Below, in pieces: positions 31,447 through 39,887 of a stretch of DNA of 64,000 nt. The stretch is from contig JASHNS010000092.1 of the NCBI GenBank assembly GCA_030041515.1, forward strand, positions 62,001 through 126,000. The letters run 5' to 3'. Made by a program: the position numbers and the translations under genes. Origin of the DNA: Acidobacteriaceae bacterium (GTDB lineage: Bacteria > Acidobacteriota > Terriglobia > Terriglobales > Acidobacteriaceae). How positions within the stretch are numbered: position 1 is the first letter of the stretch; each line of letters begins with the position of its first letter. The notes beneath the pieces were generated by a model that saw only the letters and a program-made list of their open reading frames with translations, was not told the origin of the DNA and searched no databases.

Positions 31447-33534
31447 ATGGATTCAAGGGACTTGGGCACCGGCCTCAACCGCCGCGATTTTGTGCGTTTG
31501 GCGATGATGGGTTCCGCGCTGATGATGGGTCCTGGCGCGCTGGCGGCCGAGACAGAATCCGCGGAGCAGCCGGTGCCGTATCACGGTGCTCTGCGCGCAT
31601 TGCCGCCCGGGACCGTGAAGCCGGAGGGTTGGCTGCGCGGCTACCTGCAGAAGCAGGCCGAGCAACTCGGCAGCAATCTGCCCAGGGTTTCCTGGCCCTT
31701 TACCCGGGATTTCTGGGGCGACCAGCTTCAGGGCGATTACTGGCTCAGGGATCAGCAGTGGGAAGAGTGGTGGCCATGGGAGCAGCGCGCCTACTGGATT
31801 GACGGCGCCACGCGGCTTGGCATTCTGCTCGGCGACGAGAATCTGCTGGCTGCGACCACGGCGCCGATGATCTACACGCTTACCCACGCGGACAAGGAAG
31901 GCTACCTCGGTCCGCAGCTCTTTCAGGATCCGCTCGCCGATTATCATCGCTGGCCGCACGTTGTCTTCTTCCGCAGCCTGGCCGCGGTGTCCGGCTCGCA
32001 CACGCCGCTGAAGGGGATCACGCACACCCAGATCGCCCAGGAAATGCAGCGCCACTACCTCAATGACGACGCATCCTACGGCAAGCCGAAGCGGAATATC
32101 AACAACGTCGAAGACATGCTGTGGTGCTACGAGCAGACGCGCAATCCTCAACTGCTCGCCCTCGCCGAGAAAGCCTGGAAGGAATTCATGCAGACCAACG
32201 ACACTGAGGTCGATCTGGGTCTGCTCCGCGTGATGAGCAACTCGCCCATCAACGCCCACGGCGAATCCTACGCCGAGACATCCAAGCAGCCGGCGATCCT
32301 GTACATGTATACGGGCAAGCAGGATTATCTGACGTTCGGCCTGGCCGCGCAGCGCCGCATCTTCGACTACCACATGCTCATCGACGGGATTCCGTCGACC
32401 TCAGAGTGGTTTTCGACAACGACCTCGCTCGATTCGCACGAAACCTGCGACATCGTGGACCACACGTGGTCGTGGGGCTATTATCTGATGGCCACCGGCG
32501 ACAGCCGGTGGGCCGACCACGTCGAGCGCGCCTGCTTCAACGCCGCCCCGGGCGCGATCCGTAATGACTGGAAGGGCGTGCAATACTTCTCCTGCCCGAA
32601 TCAGTTCCTGGCCACGCTTGACTCCGACCACAACTGGCCTCTCTTTCCGGAACACGGCGGTTACTTCATGGCGTACCAGCCCAACCCGGGACATCGCACC
32701 GCCTGCTGCGGCGGCAACGTGCATCGCGTGGTGCCAAACTACGTCATCCGCATGTGGATGAAGCGCAGCGACGGCGGCCTGGCCGCGGTGCTCTACGGGC
32801 CCTGTACGGTGAAAGCCACCGTCGGCCCGCACAACCAGCCCATTGAAATCGTCCAGTCCACGCGCTACCCGTTCGAAGAAGAAATTCGGCTGACGATCAA
32901 ATCCGGCGCGCCGGTGGAGTTTCCTCTGTCTCTGCGCATCCCCGGCTGGTGCCGGGAGCCACGCCTGACGCTGAACGGCAAGTCTATGGACGCGCGACCT
33001 GATGCTCACGGATTTGTCACTGTGGAGCGTACATTTCAGTCCGGCGACCAGATCGCTCTCACTTTTCCCATGCGTCTGGCCCTCTCGCGCTGGCCGCAGA
33101 ATGGCATCGGGCTTGAGCGGGGACCCCTGGTTTATTCTCTGCCCATCCGCGCCCGGTGGACGACCACCGTCGTCCCGCGGTACTCCACCCCGGAGTTTCC
33201 CTGCTTTGAAGCCCGTCCGCAGAGCGAGTGGAATTACGGTCTCGCTCTGCAAGAGGCCACGCTGGACGAGGACGTACAGGTCATCCAGCGACCCATCGCA
33301 CCGGATCAGGCATTCGATCCATGGGAGAATCCTCCAGTCGCGCTGACCGTCCCGGCCAGAAAGGTCGCGGGCTGGGAACTCATGGCGAATCCGGATAAGC
33401 CCGAGCAGAAATTCACCCCATGTCTGCCCGATGTGCAACCCGATCAGGTGAGCGAAGCGAAGGAGCGCATCCGGCTCGAGCCCTACGGCTCGACAAAACT
33501 GCGTCTGACGATCTTTCCCGAAGTGAAGTCGTAA
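31447..33534 (+). CDS. Exported GH127-family (DUF1680-type) glycosidase
   Basis: This 695-residue protein has an NRRDFVRLAMMGSALMMG export leader of Tat-like appearance. The GH127 zinc/catalytic residues align well: Glu332 and Cys334 in SHETCDIV, and the Cys420-Cys421 pair in TACCGGN. In characterised GH127 enzymes the second Cys of that pair is the nucleophile and the substrates are beta-L-arabinofuranosides. The ATG at 31447 has GGAG seven bases upstream. It is the last gene of the LacI-controlled operon, 15 nt after the ROK kinase. Its real glycoside may therefore be one that releases the sugar metabolised by that operon. Confidence 0.88.
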   Translation: MDSRDLGTGLNRRDFVRLAMMGSALMMGPGALAAETESAEQPVPYHGALRALPPGTVKPEGWLRGYLQKQAEQLGSNLPRVSWPFTRDFWGDQLQGDYWLRDQQWEEWWPWEQRAYWIDGATRLGILLGDENLLAATTAPMIYTLTHADKEGYLGPQLFQDPLADYHRWPHVVFFRSLAAVSGSHTPLKGITHTQIAQEMQRHYLNDDASYGKPKRNINNVEDMLWCYEQTRNPQLLALAEKAWKEFMQTNDTEVDLGLLRVMSNSPINAHGESYAETSKQPAILYMYTGKQDYLTFGLAAQRRIFDYHMLIDGIPSTSEWFSTTTSLDSHETCDIVDHTWSWGYYLMATGDSRWADHVERACFNAAPGAIRNDWKGVQYFSCPNQFLATLDSDHNWPLFPEHGGYFMAYQPNPGHRTACCGGNVHRVVPNYVIRMWMKRSDGGLAAVLYGPCTVKATVGPHNQPIEIVQSTRYPFEEEIRLTIKSGAPVEFPLSLRIPGWCREPRLTLNGKSMDARPDAHGFVTVERTFQSGDQIALTFPMRLALSRWPQNGIGLERGPLVYSLPIRARWTTTVVPRYSTPEFPCFEARPQSEWNYGLALQEATLDEDVQVIQRPIAPDQAFDPWENPPVALTVPARKVAGWELMANPDKPEQKFTPCLPDVQPDQVSEAKERIRLEPYGSTKLRLTIFPEVKS

Positions 33535-33545
33535 TCGTCCCGGGT

Positions 33546-33779
33546 TAGAAGTGAATGTCCGGATGCCATGGCTTCTGATTGATATTCCGCGAAATCATGA
33601 GCTTCAGGGTCCACTTGTCGGATCCGGCCGTCATGCCATAACCCGCACCCGCCTCAACATCCCAGATCCTGCCGTTGTGGTCCATCACGCCCCACACTTC
33701 GTGGAATTGATTGTGCAGGATGGCGAGATTGTCGAATGGCGGCAGCCACCGCCAGATGACAGCTCTGTCATCTGGTCAC
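33546..33779 (-). pseudogene. Remnant of an outer-membrane beta-barrel protein (C-terminal end only)
   Basis: Reading the minus strand back from a TAA at 33546-33548 gives about 75 clean residues, including LHNQFHEVWGVMDHNGRIW and AGAGYGMTAGSDKWTLKLM, ending in HPDIHF. The alternating aromatic/polar pattern and terminal Phe are those of a last barrel strand. Upstream the frame hits TGA at 33776-33778, and there is no usable start codon. I take it as the surviving 3' end of a deleted gene. It fills the gap between the GH127 and xylanase genes; nothing else is seen there except a palindrome. Confidence 0.5.
33752..33775. repeat. Perfect 11-bp inverted repeat
   Basis: CCAGATGACAG and CTGTCATCTGG flank a 2-nt centre. 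It sits exactly where the barrel remnant stops being readable. There is no T-run, so it is not an obvious terminator. It could be a deletion junction or a protein-binding palindrome. Confidence 0.6.
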
Positions 33780-33822
33780 AATGCCCGTGGCGCGGGACGG
33801 CTGAATCCCCGAAGAACTCGCC

Positions 33823-34950
33823 TTACCTCGCTTCGCCCGGCACGTTCAGAATCGCCGCAAACGCGGGCACCGGCTTGCCTTCGCGGTCCAAGAGCAGAGG
33901 ATAGTTCGTCCGCCCCGGAATGGGCCAGTTATTCAGCCACGACTGCGCATTCGTCACACCCCAGAAGGTCACCCGGCTGATGTCGGCGCGATCCTTGTAG
34001 AAGACCCTGAACAGCGCGGCGTACTGATCGGTCAGCTTCTGCTGCACGTCTCGCGGCAAACCGTTCGGCCACGGATTCCACTTCGGGCTCGATGCCATGT
34101 GCATCGAGACTTCGGCTGTATTTCCCGTCCCCGGCCACGGCAGCACATTGATGTCGAGTTCGGAAATCGCGACTTTCACACCCGTGACGGCGATCGCGCG
34201 AATGGCGGCATCTTCCTCCGCCGCCGTGGGCGAATCCAGGTGATCGTGGTTCTGCATCCCCACGCAGTCGATGGTCACGCCCTCCGCCTTCAGTTGCTTC
34301 ACCAGCCGAATGACGCCGGCAAGTTTCTCCGGATTAGTGAGGTTGTAGTCGTTGTAGGTGAGCTGAGCTTTGGGATCGGCCTCGTGCGCGTACTGGAACG
34401 CTTTCGCGATGTAGTCAGGACCGATGATCCTGTACCAGAGCGAGTGCCGCAGCGTTCCGTCGTCGTTCAGCGCTTCGTTCACCACGTCCCAGCTCTGGAT
34501 TTTGCCTTTGTAGCGGCCGACTTCCAGGAAGATATGCTCCTTCATCCGCGCCAGCAGGGCGTCACGGGTGAGCAGTTTGCCATCTTTGCCGCGAAAGACC
34601 CAGGCAGGCACCTGGTTATGCCACACCAGGTTGTGGCCGACGATCCACATGTGATGCTCGACGCCGAACGCGACGTATTGATCGGCCAGCCCCCAGTTAT
34701 ATTGTCCCGGCTCCGGATTGACGATGGCCCACTTGAGCGCATTTTCCGGCGAGATGGAATTGAACTGTTCGAGGATGATCGCGTCGCTGCGCTGATCCTG
34801 GCCGGTAATTTCAGCGGCGTTCATCGCCGCGCCGACGTAGAAATCGCCCTGATACGCCTGCTTGAGCGACGCGGGTTGCTGGGCCCAAGCTGTGGCGGCG
34901 ATCAAGACTGTCGCGAAGAGAACTGGCCTCGTGAAGCAGGACGCGCGCAT
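33823..34950 (-). CDS. Exported GH10 endo-1,4-beta-xylanase
   Basis: This 375-residue protein has a signal peptide ending near AWAQQ (residue 24) and a complete GH10 catalytic domain. The acid/base is Glu159 in WDVVNEA and the nucleophile Glu264 in ISELDIN; NALKW, GHNLVWH and the TFWGVTNAQSW segment are also present. It should cut xylan backbones outside the cytoplasm. It is last in a minus operon after GH3 and a GPH symporter, with 24 nt between. No LacI palindrome is seen near this operon, so it looks separately controlled. Confidence 0.95.
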   Translation of the reverse strand: MRASCFTRPVLFATVLIAATAWAQQPASLKQAYQGDFYVGAAMNAAEITGQDQRSDAIILEQFNSISPENALKWAIVNPEPGQYNWGLADQYVAFGVEHHMWIVGHNLVWHNQVPAWVFRGKDGKLLTRDALLARMKEHIFLEVGRYKGKIQSWDVVNEALNDDGTLRHSLWYRIIGPDYIAKAFQYAHEADPKAQLTYNDYNLTNPEKLAGVIRLVKQLKAEGVTIDCVGMQNHDHLDSPTAAEEDAAIRAIAVTGVKVAISELDINVLPWPGTGNTAEVSMHMASSPKWNPWPNGLPRDVQQKLTDQYAALFRVFYKDRADISRVTFWGVTNAQSWLNNWPIPGRTNYPLLLDREGKPVPAFAAILNVPGEAR

Positions 34951-34974
34951 CTCTGGAATTCCTTCCTGAGCAAA

Positions 34975-36342
34975 CTACGGTTGCGCCGCAGCAGGTGGCG
35001 CAAAGCCTTTCCGCCGTCCGGCCAGATCGTCGGAAATGCTGCGGTTGAGCCCGCGTGAGATTGGATAGAAGAACAACACCGCGGCGGTAGCGAAGAAGAA
35101 GAGTCCGGACCACAGCCCCGCCGTCAGCCGGATGCCGTCCAGAGCGCGCGCGGTCTGCACCGCGTTGGCAACGTAACCGTAATAGGAGAAGAGCCACCCG
35201 GCAATCGCGCCGCCGATGGCCAGCCCTACCCAAAGCGCAAACACCACCGCTGAAGTGACCGTCGCCGTAGCGCGGCGTCCCGTCTTCCACTCGCCGTAGT
35301 CGGCCACGTCGCCCATCATCGCCCACAGCAGCGGCCCCGAGGTCCCGAAGCAGAACTGGCGCAGCACTTCGGAGACGATTATCGGCGCCGTGGCCGTCGC
35401 CGGCAAAAACAGGACCGCCAGGTTGAACACGCCTGTCAACGCCATGCTGAGGATGAAGAGCGGGCGCTTGCCCATGCGCTTCGAAAGCGCCGTCGAGCAG
35501 AACACGCCCAGGATGAGCGCGGCCAGACCGAATCCGTTGAACCAACTGAAGAGAAATTCGTTGCCCGCGTTGTATTTGAAGTAGGGCAGCATGACGCTGC
35601 CGCGCATGGCCAGCGCGGCAAAGTAGAAGGTAGTAGCGAGGAAGAGAACGATCCAGGCGGGATTGCTGAAGAGGTCGGCGAGATCTCGGCCGAGCGAAGT
35701 CTTCTGCTGCGGATCAGGTTGAATGCGCTCCTTGCTGCTGGCGAAGGCGATTAGGAAGAAGATAGTACTCAGGATCGAGAGCAGCCCCATCGTCCACTGG
35801 AAGCCCCGCGCGGAGTTGCCGTGCCCGAAGAATGCGACCATCGGGATCGCCAGGCTCTGCACGATAAATCCTGCCGCGTTGGCCAGCACCTGCCGGTACG
35901 TCGCAATGCTCGTCCGCTCGTCCGGATCACCGGTCAGCACGCCGTTCAGCGTCGCATACGGGACATTGTTCACCGCATAAGTAAGTCGCAGCAGCAGGTA
36001 CGTGATCCACGCATACGCGAGCTTCCCGGTAATGCTCAGGTTCGGCGTCGTGAAGGTCAAAATGCCCAGGATGCCGAACGGCAGCGCGGTCCACAGCAGC
36101 CACGGCCGGAACTTGCCCCACCGCGTGTTCGTACGGTCGGCAATCACTCCCATGACCGGGTTGAAAACCGCGGCGGTAATGCCGACGACCAAAAAGAGGC
36201 GAGCGGCCTGGGCAGGACTCAGTCCGAAGACATCGATGTAGTAGAAAAACTGCAACGCCAGCAGTGCCTGGAAGATGAAGTTGGCGGCCATGTCCCCCAG
36301 GCCGTAACCCAGCTTCTCTTTGAACGAAAGTCTCTCGATCAT
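34975..36342 (-). CDS. GPH-family (glycoside-pentoside-hexuronide) cation symporter
   Basis: This 455-residue protein has 12 membrane spans and starts MIERLSFKEKLGYGLGDMAANFIFQ, the N-terminus typical of the MelB/XylP-type GPH family. The loop DRTNTRWGKFRPWLLW near residue 68 matches the family DRT-RWGKFRPW signature. It probably imports xylo-oligosaccharides or beta-glucosides with Na+ or H+, given the xylanase and GH3 neighbours. The start at 36342 was preferred to an extended frame because of this N-terminus. Confidence 0.9.
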   Translation of the reverse strand: MIERLSFKEKLGYGLGDMAANFIFQALLALQFFYYIDVFGLSPAQAARLFLVVGITAAVFNPVMGVIADRTNTRWGKFRPWLLWTALPFGILGILTFTTPNLSITGKLAYAWITYLLLRLTYAVNNVPYATLNGVLTGDPDERTSIATYRQVLANAAGFIVQSLAIPMVAFFGHGNSARGFQWTMGLLSILSTIFFLIAFASSKERIQPDPQQKTSLGRDLADLFSNPAWIVLFLATTFYFAALAMRGSVMLPYFKYNAGNEFLFSWFNGFGLAALILGVFCSTALSKRMGKRPLFILSMALTGVFNLAVLFLPATATAPIIVSEVLRQFCFGTSGPLLWAMMGDVADYGEWKTGRRATATVTSAVVFALWVGLAIGGAIAGWLFSYYGYVANAVQTARALDGIRLTAGLWSGLFFFATAAVLFFYPISRGLNRSISDDLAGRRKGFAPPAAAQP

Positions 36343-36399
36343 GGTGGCCCTGCTTTCTGGCTTATCTGCCCGCCGCCTCGAGCGGCGCTTCATCCACAG

Positions 36400-38718
36400 T
36401 TACTCGGTTACCTGCAGCGTCAGCTTGTGCAGATCGGCGTCCCGCGACGACGTCCCGACCATCAGCGTGAATTCTCCCGGCTCGACAACGTACTTCATGT
36501 TCACGTCCCAGAACTTCAGCAGATCGGGGGTGACCTCGAACGTCACGGTCGCGCTCTCGCCCGGCTGCAGCCGCACCTTGCGGAAGCCCTTCAACTCCTT
36601 GACCGGCCGGGTCACCGAGCTTACCACGTCCCGGATATACAGCTGCACCGTCTCCGTACCCTGCCGCTTGCCTGTATTCGTAACATCCACGGATACCTTG
36701 GCCGACCCATCCTTCCGTATCTTCTTTTTGCTCAGCCGTGGATTCTCGACCGCAAAGGTCGTGTAACTCAGCCCGTAGCCGAACGCGTACAGCGGCGACA
36801 CATCGTCGAAGAGATAGCCGCGCCGCGCCGACGGCTTGTAGTTGTAGAAGACCGGCAAATGTCCCACCGAGCGCGGAATGCTGATCGGCAGCTTCCCGCC
36901 GGGGTTGTAGTCGCCGAAGAGCACATCAGCGACGGCGCGCCCCGTCTCCTGCCCCAGGTACCAGCACTCGTAGATCACCGGCACATTCTGCGCCAGGGAA
37001 TTGATGGAGAGCGGCCGCCCGTTGAACAGGAAAACGATCACTGGTTTGCCCAGCGCGAGCATCGCGTCCACCAGCTCCTGCTGCCGCCCAATCAGGTCGA
37101 GACTGGTGCGGTCGCCCATGTGGTTCAGCCCCCACGCCTCGCGAGAGGTCTGCTCGTTCCCGCCGATCGCCAGCACGATGACGTCCGCCTGCTTCGCGAC
37201 CCCGACGGCTTCTTTGATTTGTCGCCTGTCCTCTTCCGGATCGCTGGGCACCACCGCATCCTGATTCCAGTTGCCGCCAATCGTGATCCTGCAGCCCTCA
37301 CTGTAAAGGACTTTGGCTTTGTTGCCGACCTTCGCCCGAATGCCGTCGAGGACCGTGATTTCCTGCTTCGGCACGCCGCTGTAGCCGCCCAGCAGCGTCC
37401 GGTGCGCGTTCGGTCCGATTACCGCGATGGTCTTCACCTTGTCCAGATTCAGCGGCGCCACGTTGTTCTCGTTCTTCAGCAGCGTGATCGCCTCGTGCGC
37501 CGCGGTCAGCGCCAGCTCGCGATGCGCCTCGCAGCCCACCAGGCGATCGGCTTCATCGGGATCGACGTACGGATCGTCAAACAGGCCCATTTCGAACTTC
37601 CAGAAGAGCATCGGCGCGACCAGCTCATCCAGTTGCCGCTCCTTCAGCACACCCTTTCTGACCAGATCAACGAGGTGCAGGTAGCAGTCCGGATCGGGCA
37701 GCTCGATATTCACGCCCGCCTCCACCGCGAGCCGGCACGATTCCCTGCTGTCCTTCGCGACGAAGTGCCCATGCGTGTCCGGCCGGTAGCCCAGTTCCCA
37801 GATCGCGTAGTAATCCGAGACGACGAAGCCTTTGAAGCCCCACTCCTTGCGGAGCACATCGCGCAGCAGCCACTTGTTCGCATGGGAGGGCACGCCGTCG
37901 ATCTCGTTGTACGAGGCCATCAGCGTGACCGCTCCCGCCTCGCGCAACGCCTCCTGGAAGGTGTACAGGAACGTCTCCCGCAGAACGCGCATGGAGACGT
38001 TCGCGGGTGCGCAGTTCATCCCCGACTCCGGCTGCCCGTGCCCGACGAAATGCTTCAGAGTCGCCAGTACGTGCCGCTTGTCGCGGAAATTCCTGTCGCC
38101 CTGAAAGCCCTTCACCGCCGCGATCCCCAGCCGCGCGACGAGAAACGGGTCTTCGCCGTAGGTTTCTTCCACGCGGCCCCAGCGCGGCTCGCGCGCTACG
38201 TCCACCACGGGCGTCAGCGCATGATGCGCCCCGCGCAGCCGGGCCTCCAGCGCCGTCATCGTGAACAGCTTCTCCACGAGCTCCGGATTGAACGTTGCCC
38301 CCAGCGCAATGGGCTGCGGAAAGCTGGTGCCGCCCGGCGCGGCATGCCCGTGCAGACACTCCTCATGGAACATCACCGGAATTCCCAGCCGCGTGTTCTC
38401 GAGGAAAAACCTCTGGATCGCATTCGTCAGCTCCGCCGTCTGCCGCGGATTCCGCCCCCCGCCCGCGTCGCTCGGTCGGCCGACCTGCCCCAGCCCGCGT
38501 TTGTCGCGGAATGACTTCTTCGCCCTGGCCAGGTCGAAATTCCCCGCGGCATCGGTCATCGTCTCAGGCTTTTTCTGCCAGATGCAGAGCATCTGCGCGG
38601 CCTTCTCTTCCAGCGTCATGCGCGACAACAAATCCTTCACGCGACGCGCCGAAGGCAGGCCGGCGTTCTTATACGCGGAAGCTGCGGCGCTTCCCGATTT
38701 CTTCGATTTCTTCTTCAT
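36400..38718 (-). CDS. GH3 beta-glucosidase / beta-xylosidase
   Basis: This 772-residue enzyme has the GH3 N-terminal barrel with nucleophile Asp302 in GFVVSDYYAI and KHFVGHGQPESG near residue 222. A C-terminal alpha/beta sandwich (FNGRPLSINSL) and a fibronectin-III-like end complete it. The N-terminus is a lysine-rich stretch (MKKKSKKSG) with no signal peptide, so it is likely cytoplasmic. It would hydrolyse oligosaccharides imported by the symporter next to it. The upstream extension of the frame to 38904 has no family similarity and was not used. Confidence 0.92.
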   Translation of the reverse strand: MKKKSKKSGSAAASAYKNAGLPSARRVKDLLSRMTLEEKAAQMLCIWQKKPETMTDAAGNFDLARAKKSFRDKRGLGQVGRPSDAGGGRNPRQTAELTNAIQRFFLENTRLGIPVMFHEECLHGHAAPGGTSFPQPIALGATFNPELVEKLFTMTALEARLRGAHHALTPVVDVAREPRWGRVEETYGEDPFLVARLGIAAVKGFQGDRNFRDKRHVLATLKHFVGHGQPESGMNCAPANVSMRVLRETFLYTFQEALREAGAVTLMASYNEIDGVPSHANKWLLRDVLRKEWGFKGFVVSDYYAIWELGYRPDTHGHFVAKDSRESCRLAVEAGVNIELPDPDCYLHLVDLVRKGVLKERQLDELVAPMLFWKFEMGLFDDPYVDPDEADRLVGCEAHRELALTAAHEAITLLKNENNVAPLNLDKVKTIAVIGPNAHRTLLGGYSGVPKQEITVLDGIRAKVGNKAKVLYSEGCRITIGGNWNQDAVVPSDPEEDRRQIKEAVGVAKQADVIVLAIGGNEQTSREAWGLNHMGDRTSLDLIGRQQELVDAMLALGKPVIVFLFNGRPLSINSLAQNVPVIYECWYLGQETGRAVADVLFGDYNPGGKLPISIPRSVGHLPVFYNYKPSARRGYLFDDVSPLYAFGYGLSYTTFAVENPRLSKKKIRKDGSAKVSVDVTNTGKRQGTETVQLYIRDVVSSVTRPVKELKGFRKVRLQPGESATVTFEVTPDLLKFWDVNMKYVVEPGEFTLMVGTSSRDADLHKLTLQVTE

Positions 38719-39146
38719 TCCCTGGTTCCTGGTTGCTGGCGAGACAAAAGGACGGACGGCCAATGAACCACCTCCCGGGACCGGCGCACCACTCTCCCGG
38801 TTCAGATCAACATGCGCTGCGTCGCCTGGTTCAATGTAGCCGCTTGCCGGGATGGAGGGCAACAGCAAATCGATTTTCCAGACATCCCGCCCGAACACCC
38901 GCATCCCTGTTTACGCAGTCCCCGCCCGGAACCACGTCCGTTACAATTCCCCGCATGTATGGCTTCCATCCGGAATAATGGTTTGTATAATGAGCGCGTG
39001 CTCGGGAATGCCGGAAGGATGCCGGTGGGAGCGCGCCTCACTTGCGGTGCAGAGTTGCAGGTCTTTCCCGCCCCCAGGCGAAGGAGCCTGAATCGCAGCG
39101 TTTGCGCCTCGGTTCGATTTTGGGGCTACGATGGGAGGAACTTGCC
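38719..39146. other. Intergenic region between GH3 and the acidic-protein gene
   Basis: These 428 bases separate divergent genes. The left part shows no clear promoter for GH3 and no LacI-type palindrome. The right part holds a perfect TATAAT. The 150 nt after it are GC-rich and can fold, but I recognise no riboswitch class and no coding sequence. Confidence 0.4.
38986..38991 (+). promoter_or_regulatory. Consensus -10 (TATAAT) upstream of the acidic-protein gene
   Basis: This perfect -10 hexamer is followed by a leader of roughly 150 nt before the ATG at 39147. The candidate -35 (CTTCCA, 17 nt upstream) is poor. Confidence 0.45.
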
Positions 39147-39878
39147 ATGTCGGATGGCGCGCCCAACCCGGAAGTCGTATTCGACCCGGCCCTCGCCACG
39201 CCGGGAGCGGCACAGCCTGACCCATCGCCGGCGGAAACGCCCGGCACTGAACCGGATCGCGTCGTAGCTTCCCTGCGTGCGGAATTCAGGGGATCACTCG
39301 AAGAAAAGGCCAAATCCGAATCGCGTCTTCGGAGTTTCTTTTCCCGCAGGCGCCGGTCTGACTCTGCCGTCGGCGTCCAGACAACTCTGGCGCCGCGGGA
39401 GCCCGCATTCATCAGTCCGGTGATGGGTGAATTCTCCGCCGGCTATGCCGAAGCTGAGCCCCTGACCACGGAGGAGCCAGAACCGCAGGAGCCAGTCGAA
39501 GAAGCTTCTTTCGTCTCCGCGCCTCCGCCGCGGGAATCCGCTGAATCTTCCTGGCCGGAAGAAATGCAGGCCGACGGGCCATCGGAGCCCGCCCCCGTGG
39601 AGCCGGAGTTTGCAGCTTCTGCAGAAGTCGTCGAAGAGGAAGTCATCGCGGCGGCGCCGGCAGCAGGCGCCGGTGCCGTCTCCGAACAGGCCATCGAATA
39701 TGGCGCCGAACCCGCATCCGCGAAGGAGGCTCAGCCTTCCGCCCTTCAGGGCGAGGTGCTCCCGCCGGAGCGCTCTCCGGACCGCGCCCGCACGAGCGAC
39801 CCCGCGCGCGTGATCACCATGCAGCCAGGAGTTCCTCGCTCGGGGTCCGAAGAGCCCCCGGCGTCTGCGTCTGAGTGA
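39147..39878 (+). CDS. Acidic, low-complexity (disordered) protein of unknown function
   Basis: This 243-residue protein has GGGAGG eight bases before the ATG. It is dominated by Ala, Glu, Pro and Ser (EPLTTEEPEPQEPVEEASF) with one short basic patch near residue 62 (RSFFSRRRRSD). No membrane segment, signal peptide or known domain is visible. The composition suggests an intrinsically disordered linker or scaffold. It is convergent with the GGDEF-EAL gene, with only 9 bases between. Codon-position GC bias looks normal for a gene here, but no function can be given. Confidence 0.6.
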   Translation: MSDGAPNPEVVFDPALATPGAAQPDPSPAETPGTEPDRVVASLRAEFRGSLEEKAKSESRLRSFFSRRRRSDSAVGVQTTLAPREPAFISPVMGEFSAGYAEAEPLTTEEPEPQEPVEEASFVSAPPPRESAESSWPEEMQADGPSEPAPVEPEFAASAEVVEEEVIAAAPAAGAGAVSEQAIEYGAEPASAKEAQPSALQGEVLPPERSPDRARTSDPARVITMQPGVPRSGSEEPPASASE

Positions 39879-39887
39879 ACGCCCGGT

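Noticed and set aside
38992-39146. Glycine-riboswitch-like fragment (GCGAAGGAGC) in the leader of the acidic-protein gene
   Set aside because: Only one short stretch resembles the class; the partner motifs are absent and the downstream gene has no glycine-related function.
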